From positions 434,001 through 498,000 of the forward strand of contig NZ_JBHRSK010000004.1 of assembly GCF_042643245.1 (NCBI RefSeq): a stretch of 64,000 nt of DNA, in the 5' to 3' direction. This document shows, one piece after another, positions 41,188 through 50,313 of the stretch. The stretch comes from Acidimangrovimonas pyrenivorans. Its GTDB lineage: Bacteria; Pseudomonadota; Alphaproteobacteria; Rhodobacterales; Rhodobacteraceae. Within the stretch, counting starts at the first letter, position 1. Every line of letters starts with the position of its first letter. Under the pieces are notes generated by a model that saw only the letters and a program-made list of their open reading frames with translations, ran no database searches and was not told the origin of the DNA. The translations under genes were made by a program, and so were the position numbers.

Positions 41188-43002
41188 TCAGCCCGCCGCC
41201 TTCTCCTCCAGCGCCATCCATTCCTCCTCGGCCGCCGCCAGCGCCGTCTGACGCTGTTCCAGCATTTCCGTCGCCTTGCGGAACTTCACCGGCTCGCGGC
41301 TGAACAGGTCGGGGTCCGAGAGCAGCTCGCCCAGCTTGGCGATCTCGGCCTCCAGCCGCTCGATCTCGTCGGGCAGCGCCTCGAGCCGGTGTTTCTCGGT
41401 GAAACTGAGGCCTTGCGGCGCCTTCTTCACCTCCGGCTTCGGCTGCGGCGCGGAAACCTTCGGTTTCGCGGGCTTTTCCGCCGATGCCGCCCCCTCGCCG
41501 CGTTGTGCCCGGTAATCGGTCCAGCCGCCGGCATAGATCGTCGCCTTGCCGTCGCCCTCCATCGCGATCGTCGTCGTCGCCACCCGGTCGATGAAATCGC
41601 GGTCGTGGCTGACCAGCAGCACGGTGCCGTCGTAATCGCCCAGGATCTCCTGCAGCAGGTCGAGGGTTTCGACGTCGAGGTCGTTGGTCGGTTCGTCCAG
41701 CACCAGCAGGTTCGATTCGCGCGCCATCAGCCGCGCCAGCAGCAGCCGCGCCTTCTCGCCGCCCGAGAGCGAGCGCACCGGCGCCCGCGCCTGACGCTCG
41801 TCGAACAGGAAGTCCTTGAGGTAGCCGACGACGTGCCGCGGCGCGCCGCGCACCATCACCTGGTCCGAGCGGCCGGAGACCCGCATCTCGGGATCGCCGG
41901 TCAGGTTGTCCCACAGGCTGGCATCGGGGTCGAGCTGGGCCCGGGTCTGGTCGAACACGGCCAGCGCGACATTGGCGCCCAGCCGCACCGATCCCGTATC
42001 CGGCGGCAGCTGCCCGATCAGCATCTTCAGCAGCGTCGTCTTACCGGCGCCGTTGGGGCCGACGAAGGCGATGCGCTCGCCGCGCTGGACCCGCAGCGAG
42101 AAGTCGCGCAGGATCACGTTGTCGCCGAAAGCCTTGGAAATCCCCTTGGCCTCGATCACCAGCTTGCCGGATTTCGGCCCCGTGTCGAGGGCCATCGCCG
42201 CCGCGCCCTGGCGTCGGATCTGTGCCGCCCGTTCGGCCCGCAGCGCCGCCAGCGCCCGCAGCCGGCCCTGGTTGCGCTTGCGCCTTGCGCTGATGCCCTC
42301 GACGGCCCACCGCGCCTCGGCCTTGATCTGGCGGTCGAGCTTGTGCCGCGCGGCGTCCTCCTCGGCCCAGATCTTCTCGCGCCAGTCCTCGAAGCCCTCG
42401 AAACCCTGCTCGCGCCGCCGCATCTCGCCGCGGTCGAGCCACAGCGTCGCCCGGGTCAGCGCGCGCAGGAAGGCGCGGTCGTGGCTGATCAGGACGAAGG
42501 CGGCGCGGGTTTCGCGCAGCTGGCCCTCGAGCCACTCGATCGCCTGGATGTCGAGGTGGTTGGTCGGTTCGTCGAGCAGCATCAGCTCCGGCGCCTCGGC
42601 CATCAGCTTGGCCAGCGCCGCCCGCCGCCGCTCGCCGCCCGAGGCGGTGGCGACCGGCGTCGCCGGATCGAAGCCCAGCCCCTCGGCCGCCATCTCGACG
42701 CGGTATTCCTCGCCATGCTCCAGCCCGTGTGTCGCGTAGTCGCCCAGCGTGGCGAAGCCGCTCAGGTTGGGATCCTGCTCCATGTAGCCGACGGAAACGC
42801 CGGGCGGCAGGACGCGGGCGCCGTGATCGGGCTCGACCAGCCCGGCCATCAGCTTCATCAGCGTCGACTTGCCCGACCCGTTGCGCCCGACCAGCGCCAG
42901 CCGGTCGCCGGGCTGGACGATCAGGTCGAGTCCATCGAAGACCGGCTCGCCGCCGAAGGTGAGGGAGATGCCGGAGAGCTGGAGAAGGGGTGCACGTGCC
43001 AT
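41188..43002 (-). CDS. uup: ABC-F family ATPase (Uup-like)
   Basis: A 604-residue ABC-F protein with two ATP-binding cassettes and no membrane domain. Cassette 1 has GRNGSGKST near residue 38, SGGERRRAALAKLM and LMLLDEPTNHLD. Cassette 2 has GPNGAGKTT near 320, LSGGEKARLLLARLM and LLVLDEPTNDLD. A charged linker and a C-terminal coiled coil (about 530-600, LPDEIERLEAEIAKLGELL) are typical of Uup. ABC-F proteins act on the ribosome or, for Uup, influence DNA and ribosome function. The C-terminal tail supports Uup over EttA. Confidence 0.9.
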   Translation of the reverse strand: MARAPLLQLSGISLTFGGEPVFDGLDLIVQPGDRLALVGRNGSGKSTLMKLMAGLVEPDHGARVLPPGVSVGYMEQDPNLSGFATLGDYATHGLEHGEEYRVEMAAEGLGFDPATPVATASGGERRRAALAKLMAEAPELMLLDEPTNHLDIQAIEWLEGQLRETRAAFVLISHDRAFLRALTRATLWLDRGEMRRREQGFEGFEDWREKIWAEEDAARHKLDRQIKAEARWAVEGISARRKRNQGRLRALAALRAERAAQIRRQGAAAMALDTGPKSGKLVIEAKGISKAFGDNVILRDFSLRVQRGERIAFVGPNGAGKTTLLKMLIGQLPPDTGSVRLGANVALAVFDQTRAQLDPDASLWDNLTGDPEMRVSGRSDQVMVRGAPRHVVGYLKDFLFDERQARAPVRSLSGGEKARLLLARLMARESNLLVLDEPTNDLDVETLDLLQEILGDYDGTVLLVSHDRDFIDRVATTTIAMEGDGKATIYAGGWTDYRAQRGEGAASAEKPAKPKVSAPQPKPEVKKAPQGLSFTEKHRLEALPDEIERLEAEIAKLGELLSDPDLFSREPVKFRKATEMLEQRQTALAAAEEEWMALEEKAAG

Positions 43003-43103
43003 GCGCCGGAGCTAGCCGGGTGGCGGGACGGCGTCAACGGGAAGGATGCGCGGGGCGGACCGCCCCGCCGTCATTGGCCCTGGACGACGACGCGGAAAAA
43101 GGG

Positions 43104-43156
43104 CGAGGGGCTGTCTGCCCCTCGCGCTCCCCGAGGATATTTTCGAGCAGAAAGTG
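43104..43156 (+). repeat. Dispersed GGGATATTT-type element, copy 4
   Basis: The hairpin CGAGGGGC / GCCCCTCG is followed by CTCCCCGAGGATATTTTCGAGCAGAAAGTGG. The hairpin and the CCCCGAGGATATTT core match copy 2, while the tail matches copy 3. It lies between the uup start and the olsB stop. Confidence 0.8.
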
Positions 43157-43203
43157 GCAGAGGAGGCTCGGAACCGAGGGGCGCCGGGTCTGGCCGCAGG
43201 GTC

Positions 43204-43977
43204 TCAGCCGGCGACGCCGCGCAGCAGGCGGGCGCGGGCGGGCGGGATCGCGCGGATCTCGAGGCCGGTGAAGACGTGCAGCGTGTTGAGTTCGCGGTCG
43301 ACCACGGCATGGTCGGAGACCCAGCCGCCCATGACCAGATAGGTGCGCAGCAAGGGCGGCATCGCCAGCATCGCCCGCTTGGCGTCGGGCTTGCGCCGGC
43401 GCAGGACCCGGGCGAAGCGGAAGACGTCGGGCGCCTTGACCCGCGGCAGCCAGCGCCGCGGCGCCAGGTGGCGCTCCTTGAGCATGGCGAAGGCGTCGAG
43501 ATAGGCCTCGGCCTCGGTACCGTCGAAGGAGGAGCAGCCGAACAGCATCTCGACCCCCTCGGCGTCGACATAGGCCGTCATCGCGCCCCAGGCGACGCGC
43601 AGGATGTCCGGGTCGTGCCAGTCGGGATGGAGGCAGAAGCGGCCCATCTCGACCATCGGGCCGTCGAAGTCCTGCAGCGCCGAGAGCTCGTAATATTGCG
43701 CCGAGTAGCTGCGCCCGATCTCGCGCCCGGCGCTCAGCGGCAGCAGCCGGAAGCAGCAGACCAACGTGCCGCTGCGCGCCTCCTCGACCAACACGTGGCG
43801 GCAGAGCGGGTCGAAGGCGTCGGCGTCGATCCCGGTGCCGCAGGCACTGCCCGAGGCCCCGGCGGCGGCGCCGCGATTGGCGATGAAGGCGAGATGACGC
43901 AGCCGCTGGGCGGCCAAGAGATCGGCCGCGCTCTCGGCGAACCGCGCCGCATAGCGGCCCTTGCGAAGTGACAGCAT
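43204..43977 (-). CDS. olsB: Ornithine N-acyltransferase OlsB-like GNAT
   Basis: A 257-residue acyltransferase of the OlsB/hemolysin group that transfers a 3-hydroxyacyl chain from ACP to ornithine, the first step to ornithine lipids. Family features include LRHLAFI near residue 27, DAFDPLCRHVLVEE, VEMGRFCLHPDWHD and the MLFGCSSFDGT segment. The start at 43977 follows GGAGAGCGCG. The usual partner olsA is not adjacent. The neighbour upstream is a BamE-like lipoprotein gene. Confidence 0.87.
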   Translation of the reverse strand: MLSLRKGRYAARFAESAADLLAAQRLRHLAFIANRGAAAGASGSACGTGIDADAFDPLCRHVLVEEARSGTLVCCFRLLPLSAGREIGRSYSAQYYELSALQDFDGPMVEMGRFCLHPDWHDPDILRVAWGAMTAYVDAEGVEMLFGCSSFDGTEAEAYLDAFAMLKERHLAPRRWLPRVKAPDVFRFARVLRRRKPDAKRAMLAMPPLLRTYLVMGGWVSDHAVVDRELNTLHVFTGLEIRAIPPARARLLRGVAG

Positions 43978-44083
43978 CGCGCTCTCCTGCCAGTGCGGGT
44001 GCCCGTGCGGGGCCCGGCCGGCCCCGTCCCGATCATCATAGCACGCAAGATGTATCACCACGACGACAGCCGCGCCCCGGGGC

Positions 44084-44539
44084 CTATTTCAGGTAGTCGC
44101 TGGCCTGGACGTTGCCGATATTGCCCATCAGCTGCTTGAGGAAGCCGATGCCCTTGACGTTGCTGGTGGTCACCCGGCGGCTGAGCGCGACGACATTGCC
44201 GTCCTTGAGGCCGAATCGCTCGACATTCTCGACCCTGCCGGCCTTGGTGAAGCTGATCGCGACCGCCTGGCGCTGCACCTCCTGCGGCGGGCGCAGGCCG
44301 AACTGCTTCCAGCGGCTTTCGACATAGTACCAGGCCGCCGGGTCGAGCATCCCGACTGCGGAGGGGTCGCCGATCTTCTGGCGCACGCTGTCGCGGGTAT
44401 CCGTGCCGACCTTGACCTGGGCCAGTTCGTCGTCGGTGGGAATGTAGCCGTGATTGCGATAGGTCGCCGAGCAGGCCGTCACAGCGGCCACGACCACCCC
44501 CGCCACGGCGATCCGCGTCAGGTAAAGCGCCTTGCTCAT
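44084..44539 (-). CDS. bamE: BamE/SmpA-OmlA domain outer-membrane lipoprotein
   Basis: A 151-residue lipoprotein. A signal peptide (about residues 1-20) ends in the lipobox-like AVTAC, with the acylated cysteine near 22. The SmpA/OmlA domain follows: GYIPTDDELAQVKVGTDTRDSVRQKIGDPSAVGMLDPAAWYYVES. It probably belongs to the BAM complex that inserts beta-barrel proteins in the outer membrane. The start at 44539 follows AAGAGGGTGGT. It is divergent from the yceD gene, as in related genomes. Confidence 0.92.
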   Translation of the reverse strand: MSKALYLTRIAVAGVVVAAVTACSATYRNHGYIPTDDELAQVKVGTDTRDSVRQKIGDPSAVGMLDPAAWYYVESRWKQFGLRPPQEVQRQAVAISFTKAGRVENVERFGLKDGNVVALSRRVTTSNVKGIGFLKQLMGNIGNVQASDYLK

Positions 44540-44715
44540 ACCACCCTCTTGCCTTGCAGCCTCAAGCCTCGTATCCGGCTTATAGAAGGAATGGCGAGGG
44601 TTCAAGAAAGGAACTCCGCCCGCGGCGCGCCGCCCGGTCACGGTTCCCGGCGCCGCTTTTCGCCCGGCGGCGGGCGGCCACCTGAAGGATAAGGCCCAAG
44701 AAAGGCCAAACTAAA

Positions 44716-45312
44716 ATGCCCCAGCAACTCCCCGTCTTCCATCCGCTGCGCGTCGCCGACCTGCCGGCGCGCAAGCCGACCCGCTTCAAGCTGCGCCCCG
44801 AGGGCGAGACCCTGGGGCTGATCGCCCAGCTGGTCGGCGCCGACGCCGTGCGCAAGCTGAGCTTCGAGGGCGCGCTGCGGCCCGAGGGCAAGCGCGACTT
44901 CGTTCTCGAGGCCCGGCTCGGCGCCACCGTTGTCCAACCCTGCGTCGTCACCCTTGCCCCGGTCACCACCCGGATCGAGGAGGAGGTGGTGCGCCGCTAC
45001 CTGGCCGAGATGCCCGAGCCGAACGGCGACGAGGTCGAGATGCCCGAGGACGACAGCGCCGAGCCGCTGCCCGAGGTCATCGACCCCGGCGCGGTGATGC
45101 TCGAGGCGCTGGCGCTGGCGCTGCCGCTCTATCCCCGGGTGCCCGAGGCCGAGCTTGGCGAGGCCAGTTTCGCCGCCCCCGGCACCGCGCCGCTGACCGA
45201 CGAGGCGGTCAAGCCCTTCGCCGGGCTGGCCGGGCTGCGCGACAAGCTCGCCGGCAAGGAAGATGGCAAGGACGACGGGAGCGACGACGGGAGCGACGAC
45301 GAAACGCCGTAA
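44716..45312 (+). CDS. yceD: YceD/DUF177 family protein
   Basis: A 198-residue DUF177 protein, a family nearly always encoded just upstream of rpmF and linked to 23S rRNA or ribosome metabolism. Conserved cysteine-poor core segments are LRPEGETLGLIAQLVGADAVRKLSFEGAL and LEARLGATVVQPCVVTLAPV. The C-terminus carries an acidic low-complexity tail with repeated DDGS encoded by a 12-base tandem repeat (45275-45300). It is followed by a promoter and rpmF. Confidence 0.9.
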   Translation: MPQQLPVFHPLRVADLPARKPTRFKLRPEGETLGLIAQLVGADAVRKLSFEGALRPEGKRDFVLEARLGATVVQPCVVTLAPVTTRIEEEVVRRYLAEMPEPNGDEVEMPEDDSAEPLPEVIDPGAVMLEALALALPLYPRVPEAELGEASFAAPGTAPLTDEAVKPFAGLAGLRDKLAGKEDGKDDGSDDGSDDETP

Positions 45313-45329
45313 CCTGCGGCAGAAAAGAC

Positions 45330-45357
45330 TTGCGCCGGCACAGAATCCCAGTATGTT
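45330..45357 (+). promoter_or_regulatory. Promoter before rpmF
   Basis: A -35 TTGCGC (45330-45335) and -10 TATGTT (45352-45357) with a 16-base spacer. This gives a leader of about 100 bases containing a small hairpin CCCCT (45418-45422) / AGGGG (45432-45436). Confidence 0.55.
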
Positions 45358-45465
45358 CCGCGCCTCGTTTACATCATGGGTTGGACATTGCGCCGCAAGG
45401 GTGCGAGACAGTCTGAACCCCTAGGAACAACAGGGGCACAAGCCCCAGAAGCCCGAGGTTGAGAC

Positions 45466-45669
45466 ATGGCAGTCCCTCAGAACCGAGTCACCCGCTCCCG
45501 CCGCAACATGCGCCGTTCGCATGACGCGCTGACCGCCGCGAACCCGGCCGAGTGCCCGGAATGCGGTGAACTGAAGCGTCCGCATCACGTCTGCCCGTCC
45601 TGCGGCCATTACGACCAGCGCGAGGTCGTCGCGACCGCCGAGGTCGATCTGGACGACGACGCGGCATAA
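45466..45669 (+). CDS. rpmF: 50S ribosomal protein L32
   Basis: A 67-residue L32 protein. MAVPQNRVTRSRRNMRRSHDAL is diagnostic, and the zinc-ribbon form is present with CPEC and CPSC pairs. GAGGTTGAGAC precedes the ATG. It sits in the classical yceD-rpmF-plsX-fabH order, linking ribosome and lipid synthesis. Confidence 0.99.
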   Translation: MAVPQNRVTRSRRNMRRSHDALTAANPAECPECGELKRPHHVCPSCGHYDQREVVATAEVDLDDDAA

Positions 45670-45703
45670 GCTGCGCGTGACTGCGCCTGGGAGGCAGACC
45701 GGG

Positions 45704-46810
45704 ATGACCGGACTCGTCGATCAGCCCGAGAAGGGTAACGGGCGCATTGTGATATCCGTCGACGCGATGGGGGGCGACCGTGGCCCGGCAGCTGTTGTTG
45801 CCGGGCTCGAGAAGTTTGCCGCCAAGCAACCCGGCGTCTATTTCATCGTCCATGGCGACGAGACGGTGCTGAACAAGCTGGCCGGCCGCCGCAAGGCGCT
45901 GGCCGGGCGCTACGAGATTCGTCACGCCCCCAAGGTGGTGACGATGGATGCCAAGCCCAGCCACGTGATGCGCAACGGCGCCGGCACCTCGATGTGGTCG
46001 GCGGTCGAGAGCGTGCGCAACAACGAGGCCACGGTGGCCGTGTCCTGCGGCAATACCGGGGCGCTGATGGCGCTGTCGATGATCCGGCTGCGCAAGCTCG
46101 AGGGCGTCAACCGCCCCGCCATCGCCTGCCTGTGGCCGTCGCGCAACCCGTCGGGCTTCAACGTGATGCTGGACGTCGGCGCCGACATCAAGGCCGATGC
46201 CGAGGACCTGCTGCAATACGCGCTGATGGGCACCTCCTATGCCCGCAACGGCATGGACCTGGCCCGGCCGCGGGTCGGGCTGCTCAATGTCGGCACCGAG
46301 GAGCACAAGGGCCGGGCCGAGCTCAAGCTGGCCCATGACCTGATCGCCGATGCCGCCGAGGCCGGCAATTTCGACTATGTCGGTTTCGTCGAGGGCAGCG
46401 ACCTGCCGTCGAATCGGGTCGACGTGATCGTCACCGACGGCTTCACCGGCAATGTCGCGCTGAAGACCGGCGAGGGCACGGCCAAGCTGGTCGGCGACTT
46501 CCTGAAAGAGGCCTTCGCCGCCACGCCGCTGAGCCGAATCGCGGCGCTGCTGGCGTTGACCTCGCTGCGCCGGCTGCAGAAACGGATCGACCCGCGCCGG
46601 GTCAATGGCGGGGTGTTCCTCGGCCTCAACGGCACGGTGGTGAAATCGCACGGGTCCGCGGACGCGACCGGGGTGGCGGCGGCGATCACGCTGGCCAGCC
46701 AGCTGGCGCGCTCGGGCTTTCAGGAGCGGCTGGCGGCGCGGGTTGCATCCGCCGCGGGCCCGAGGCAGGATGCCGCCCGGGATGCGGACAGCAACAGTGG
46801 GGCCGAATGA
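45704..46810 (+). CDS. plsX: Phosphate acyltransferase PlsX
   Basis: A 368-residue PlsX enzyme, making acyl-phosphate from acyl-ACP for phospholipid synthesis at the membrane. Signatures are ISVDAMGGDRGPAAVVAG near residue 19, SCGNTGALMALSMIRL, and VDVIVTDGFTGNVALKTGEG. I chose the ATG at 45704 because GGGAGG lies 9 bases before it; a GTG nine codons earlier is an alternative. Its stop overlaps the fabH start (ATGA). Confidence 0.97.
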   Translation: MTGLVDQPEKGNGRIVISVDAMGGDRGPAAVVAGLEKFAAKQPGVYFIVHGDETVLNKLAGRRKALAGRYEIRHAPKVVTMDAKPSHVMRNGAGTSMWSAVESVRNNEATVAVSCGNTGALMALSMIRLRKLEGVNRPAIACLWPSRNPSGFNVMLDVGADIKADAEDLLQYALMGTSYARNGMDLARPRVGLLNVGTEEHKGRAELKLAHDLIADAAEAGNFDYVGFVEGSDLPSNRVDVIVTDGFTGNVALKTGEGTAKLVGDFLKEAFAATPLSRIAALLALTSLRRLQKRIDPRRVNGGVFLGLNGTVVKSHGSADATGVAAAITLASQLARSGFQERLAARVASAAGPRQDAARDADSNSGAE

Positions 46811-47781
46811 CAATACGCGCCGTGGTCAGGGGCGTCGGGCACTATCTGCCCGAACGCGTGGTGCCCAATTCCGAGTTCGAAGCCACGCTCGACACCTCTG
46901 ACGAGTGGATCCGGACCCGCTCGGGGATCGAACGGCGTCATTTCGCCGCCGAGGGCCAGACGACATCGGATCTGGCGACCCGCGCCGCCAAGGCCGCGCT
47001 GGAACATGCCGGCATCGCGGCGGACGATCTCGACGCCGTCATCGTCGCCACCTCGACCCCCGATCTCACCTTCCCCTCGGTCGCGACCATGGTGCAGTCG
47101 GCCCTCGGCATGACCCGCGGCTTCGGTTTCGACGTCCAGGCGGTCTGCGCCGGCTTCGTCTACGCCCTGACCAACGCCAACGCGCTGATCGTCGCCGGCC
47201 AGGTCGATCGCGTGCTTGTGATCGGCGCCGAGACCTTCAGCCGGATCATGGACTGGACCGACCGCTCGACCTGCGTGCTGTTCGGCGACGGCGCCGGGGC
47301 GGTGGTGCTCGAACGCCAGCAAGGCAGCGGCACCAAGGACGACCGCGGCATCCTCGCCGCCGACCTGCATTCCGACGGCCGCTATCGCGACATGCTCTAT
47401 GTCGATGGCGGGGTGTCGAGCACCGGCACCTCGGGCTATCTGCGCATGCAGGGCAACGCGCTGTTCCGGCAGGCGGTGGAAAAGCTGACCTCGACCGCCG
47501 ATGCGGCGCTGGACAAGGCCGGGCTGGGCCATGGCGATGTCGACTGGATCGTGCCGCACCAGGCCAATATCCGCATCATCGCCGGCACCGCCAAGAAGCT
47601 CGGCGTGTCGATGGATCGCGTGGTGCTGACGGTCGCCGATCACGGCAATACCTCGGCGGCATCGATTCCCCTCGCCCTCTCGGTCGGGGTCGAACGCGGC
47701 CAGATCAAGCCCGGAGATCTGCTGGTTACAGAGGCGATCGGCGGCGGCCTGGCCTGGGGCTCGGTGGTATTGCGCTGGTAA
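46807..47781 (+). CDS. fabH: 3-oxoacyl-ACP synthase III
   Basis: A 324-residue KAS III that condenses acetyl-CoA with malonyl-ACP to start fatty acid synthesis. The catalytic triad is visible: C114 in VQAVCAGFVYA, His in IVPHQANIRI and Asn in DHGNTSAASIP. It starts within the plsX stop, so the two are coupled. It is followed by ihfA after an 86-base gap with a possible -35 (TTGACA, 47809-47814). Confidence 0.98.
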   Translation: MTIRAVVRGVGHYLPERVVPNSEFEATLDTSDEWIRTRSGIERRHFAAEGQTTSDLATRAAKAALEHAGIAADDLDAVIVATSTPDLTFPSVATMVQSALGMTRGFGFDVQAVCAGFVYALTNANALIVAGQVDRVLVIGAETFSRIMDWTDRSTCVLFGDGAGAVVLERQQGSGTKDDRGILAADLHSDGRYRDMLYVDGGVSSTGTSGYLRMQGNALFRQAVEKLTSTADAALDKAGLGHGDVDWIVPHQANIRIIAGTAKKLGVSMDRVVLTVADHGNTSAASIPLALSVGVERGQIKPGDLLVTEAIGGGLAWGSVVLRW

Positions 47782-47867
47782 CGGGCGTGAACGGCCCCGT
47801 CCAAGCCATTGACATTGACTCGGAAATTCAATTCCCACATCCTTCCGTTGAAACACGGGGGGACGTG

Positions 47868-48170
47868 ATGAGCGACAAGACACTGACGCGCATGGACCTG
47901 AGCGAAGCGGTTTTCCGCGAGGTCGGGCTTTCGCGCAACGAATCCGCCCAGCTGGTCGAGAGCGTGCTGCAGCATGTTTCCGACGCGCTGGCAGCCGGTG
48001 AAACGGTCAAGATTTCCTCGTTCGGCACCTTCTCGGTGCGCGACAAGGCCGCCCGCATCGGCCGCAATCCCAAGACCGGGGAAGAGGTACCGATCCATCC
48101 CCGCCGGGTTCTGACCTTCCGGCCCTCGCATCTGATGAAGGACCGGGTCGCCTCCGGCAACCGGGGCTGA
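47868..48170 (+). CDS. ihfA: Integration host factor subunit alpha
   Basis: A 100-residue HU/IHF-family protein that bends DNA at specific sites as a heterodimer with IHF beta. The DNA-intercalating beta-arm segment IGRNPKTGEEVPIHPRRVLTF is typical of IHF alpha. GGGGGGACGTG precedes the ATG at 47868. It is followed 13 bases later by a MerR-family gene, the order found in most alphaproteobacteria. Confidence 0.97.
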   Translation: MSDKTLTRMDLSEAVFREVGLSRNESAQLVESVLQHVSDALAAGETVKISSFGTFSVRDKAARIGRNPKTGEEVPIHPRRVLTFRPSHLMKDRVASGNRG

Positions 48171-48183
48171 GGGCCGCGCGCGG

Positions 48184-48921
48184 ATGGAGAAGTCGCCCGA
48201 CGCGTTCCGAACCATCAGCGAAGTGTCCGAGGCACTGGATACGCCCGCCCATGTCCTGCGCTTCTGGGAAACCCGCTTCACCCAGGTGAAGCCGGTCAAG
48301 CGCGCCGGCGGCCGGCGCTATTACCGGCCTTCGGACGTGGCGCTGCTGACCGGCATCAAGAAGCTGCTGCACGAGGACGGGATGACGATCCGCGGCGTGC
48401 AGAAGCTGCTGCGCGAACAGGGCATCCGCCATGTCGCCGCCCTCGCCGCCACGCCCGAGGAAGGCGCCGCGGAAACGGTCGAGCGCAGCGTGGCGCCGGA
48501 AGCGCCGATGATCCTCGACGTGCCTGTCGAAGCGGAAACGGTGCCGCAGGACAACGTCGTGCCGCTATCGGCCCGCAAGGCAGAGGCGCCGGAGCCCACG
48601 CCGCCGGAATCGCCTGCCGCCGAGTCGGCGCCCCCCGTCGAGGCGCCGGCCGGGTCTCCGGACGAGCCGCAGGGCGACCTTTTCGCCGAGCCCTCCGCCG
48701 CGCCGGCGCCGGACCGGTCCGCCCATCCTCTGACCCGGGCCGAGCCGGGCCCTCTTGCCGGGGCCGGGTCCGAGACCGAGGACCCGCCGCTCGCCAGCCG
48801 CCTGCGCGCCCTGCCCCGCCAGCCCGCACCGGGCCAGGCCGAGCGGATCGCGGCCCTGCGCGACCGTCTGGCGGCGCTGCGCGACAGCCTCGCGGCGCGC
48901 GCCGGACGCAGCCATCGCTAG
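48184..48921 (+). CDS. MerR-family transcriptional regulator
   Basis: A 245-residue regulator. The N-terminal MerR-type winged helix (about 8-80) reads ISEVSEALDTPAHVLRFWETRF and RRYYRPSDVALLTGIKKLLHEDGMTIRGVQKLLREQG. The rest is low-complexity, rich in Pro, Ala and Glu, with a short basic helix at the end; no metal-binding cysteines are present, so it is not a metal sensor of the classic type. It follows ihfA in the same operon. Targets are unknown. Confidence 0.9.
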   Translation: MEKSPDAFRTISEVSEALDTPAHVLRFWETRFTQVKPVKRAGGRRYYRPSDVALLTGIKKLLHEDGMTIRGVQKLLREQGIRHVAALAATPEEGAAETVERSVAPEAPMILDVPVEAETVPQDNVVPLSARKAEAPEPTPPESPAAESAPPVEAPAGSPDEPQGDLFAEPSAAPAPDRSAHPLTRAEPGPLAGAGSETEDPPLASRLRALPRQPAPGQAERIAALRDRLAALRDSLAARAGRSHR

Positions 48922-48984
48922 GGCGAAAATCGATGCGCTTTCGCCCTTGCCCCCGCCGGCAATCTTGCTATGTATCGTCGCCGT

Positions 48985-49062
48985 CGGGCCGTGGCGCAGC
49001 CTGGTTAGCGCGTCCGTCTGGGGGGCGGAAGGTCGCGAGTTCGAATCTCGCCGGCCCGACCA
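48985..49062 (+). tRNA. tRNA-Pro (anticodon GGG)
   Basis: A complete cloverleaf: acceptor CGGGCCG/CGGCCCG, D-stem GCGC/GCGC, anticodon stem TCCGT/GCGGA with loop CTGGGGG (anticodon GGG), T-stem GCGAG/CTCGC with loop TTCGAAT, discriminator A and an encoded CCA (49060-49062). It decodes proline CCC and CCU codons. Confidence 0.97.
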
Positions 49063-49069
49063 TCACCGA

Positions 49070-49100
49070 ACCGCCCGTAGCCTCCGAGGCTGCGGGCGGT
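49070..49100 (+). terminator. Long hairpin after tRNA-Pro
   Basis: ACCGCCCG (49070-49077) pairs with CGGGCGGT (49093-49100), and inside it AGCCT pairs with AGGCT, making an almost unbroken 14-bp stem. No U-tract follows. It probably ends or trims the tRNA transcript before dcd. Confidence 0.7.
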
Positions 49101-49120
49101 CGCGTATCCGGGGGGAACCG

Positions 49121-50215
49121 ATGACCACAGCCGGGGTTCTGCCCGCGCAGACGCTCAAGCAGATGATCGCCACCGGGGCCATCGCCGCCGATCCCGCGAT
49201 CACCGAGGAGCAGATCCAGCCCGCCAGTCTCGACCTGCGGCTCGGCACCGTCGCCTATCGCGTCCGCGCCTCCTTCCTCGCCGGCGCCGGCCGCAGCGTC
49301 GCCGAGCGGATCGCCGAATTCGAGATGCACCGCATCGACCTCAGCGACGGCGCGGTGCTGGAAAAGGGCTGCGTCTACGTCGTCCCGCTGATGGAACGGC
49401 TGGCCCTGCCCGATGACATCCAGGCCGTCGCCAATGCCAAGAGCTCGACCGGCCGGCTCGACCTGCTGACCCGGGCGATCATCGATGGCGGCACGGAATT
49501 CGACCGGATCCCAGCGGGTTACGAGGGGCCGCTCTATGCCGAGATCTGCCCGCGCAGCTTCTCGGTGCTGGTCCGGCCGGGCATGCGGCTGAACCAGATC
49601 CGTTTCCGCCGCGGCCATGCGGTGCTGGACGATGACGAGCTCCGGGCGCTCGACAAGGAGGTCGGACTGGTCTCGGGCACGGCGCTGATCTCGGACGGGC
49701 TCGGCTTCTCGGTCGACCTGCGCCCGACCGAGGGCGCCCTGGTCGGCTACCGCGCCAAACCCCATACCGGCGTCGTCGACCTCGACCGCATCGGCCATTA
49801 CGACCCGGCCGAGTTCTGGGAGGAGGTCAATGCCCGCGACGGCCGCATCATCCTCGATCCCGGCGCCTTCTACATCCTGGTCAGCCGCGAGGCGGTGACG
49901 ATCCCGCCGACCCACGCCGCCGAGATGGCGCCCTACCTGGCCATGGTCGGCGAGTTCCGGGTCCATTACGCCGGCTTCTTCGATCCCGGCTTCGGCTGGG
50001 CCGCGGCGGGCGGTGCCGGTTCGCGCGGGGTGCTCGAGGTGCGCTGCCACGAGGCGCCCTTCGTGCTCGAACACGGCCAGGTCGTCGGCCGGCTGGTCTA
50101 CGAGCGCATGGTCGCGCCGCCGGAAACCCTCTACGGCGCCGATATCGCCTCGAACTACCAGGGCCAGGGGCTGAAGCTGGCCAAGCATTTCCGCGCCCCC
50201 GCCAAGCGCCCCTGA
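49121..50215 (+). CDS. dcd: 2'-deoxycytidine 5'-triphosphate deaminase, two-domain form
   Basis: A 364-residue dCTP deaminase of the long alphaproteobacterial type, roughly two Dcd/dUTPase-fold units in tandem. It converts dCTP to dUTP for thymidylate synthesis. The first unit contains AVANAKSSTGRLDLLTRAI (about 105-123) and the second YAGFFDPGFGW and RCHEAPFVLEHGQVVGRLVYERM. The usual short bacterial Dcd is about 190 residues. The ATG at 49121 follows GGGGGAACCG. Confidence 0.9.
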   Translation: MTTAGVLPAQTLKQMIATGAIAADPAITEEQIQPASLDLRLGTVAYRVRASFLAGAGRSVAERIAEFEMHRIDLSDGAVLEKGCVYVVPLMERLALPDDIQAVANAKSSTGRLDLLTRAIIDGGTEFDRIPAGYEGPLYAEICPRSFSVLVRPGMRLNQIRFRRGHAVLDDDELRALDKEVGLVSGTALISDGLGFSVDLRPTEGALVGYRAKPHTGVVDLDRIGHYDPAEFWEEVNARDGRIILDPGAFYILVSREAVTIPPTHAAEMAPYLAMVGEFRVHYAGFFDPGFGWAAAGGAGSRGVLEVRCHEAPFVLEHGQVVGRLVYERMVAPPETLYGADIASNYQGQGLKLAKHFRAPAKRP

Positions 50216-50313
50216 AGCGCGATCAATTTCCCGCCGACAAGGTCCGGCGCCCCCTTGTGCGCCGGCCCGTGGCAAAGGAAACTGCGCCGCGAACGACTTG
50301 CTGGAGCCGCCTC

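Noticed and set aside
41389..43971. An 860-codon plus-strand frame over uup and olsB
   Set aside because: It is antisense to two proteins with clear motifs and has no recognisable domain; it reflects lack of stops in GC-rich DNA.
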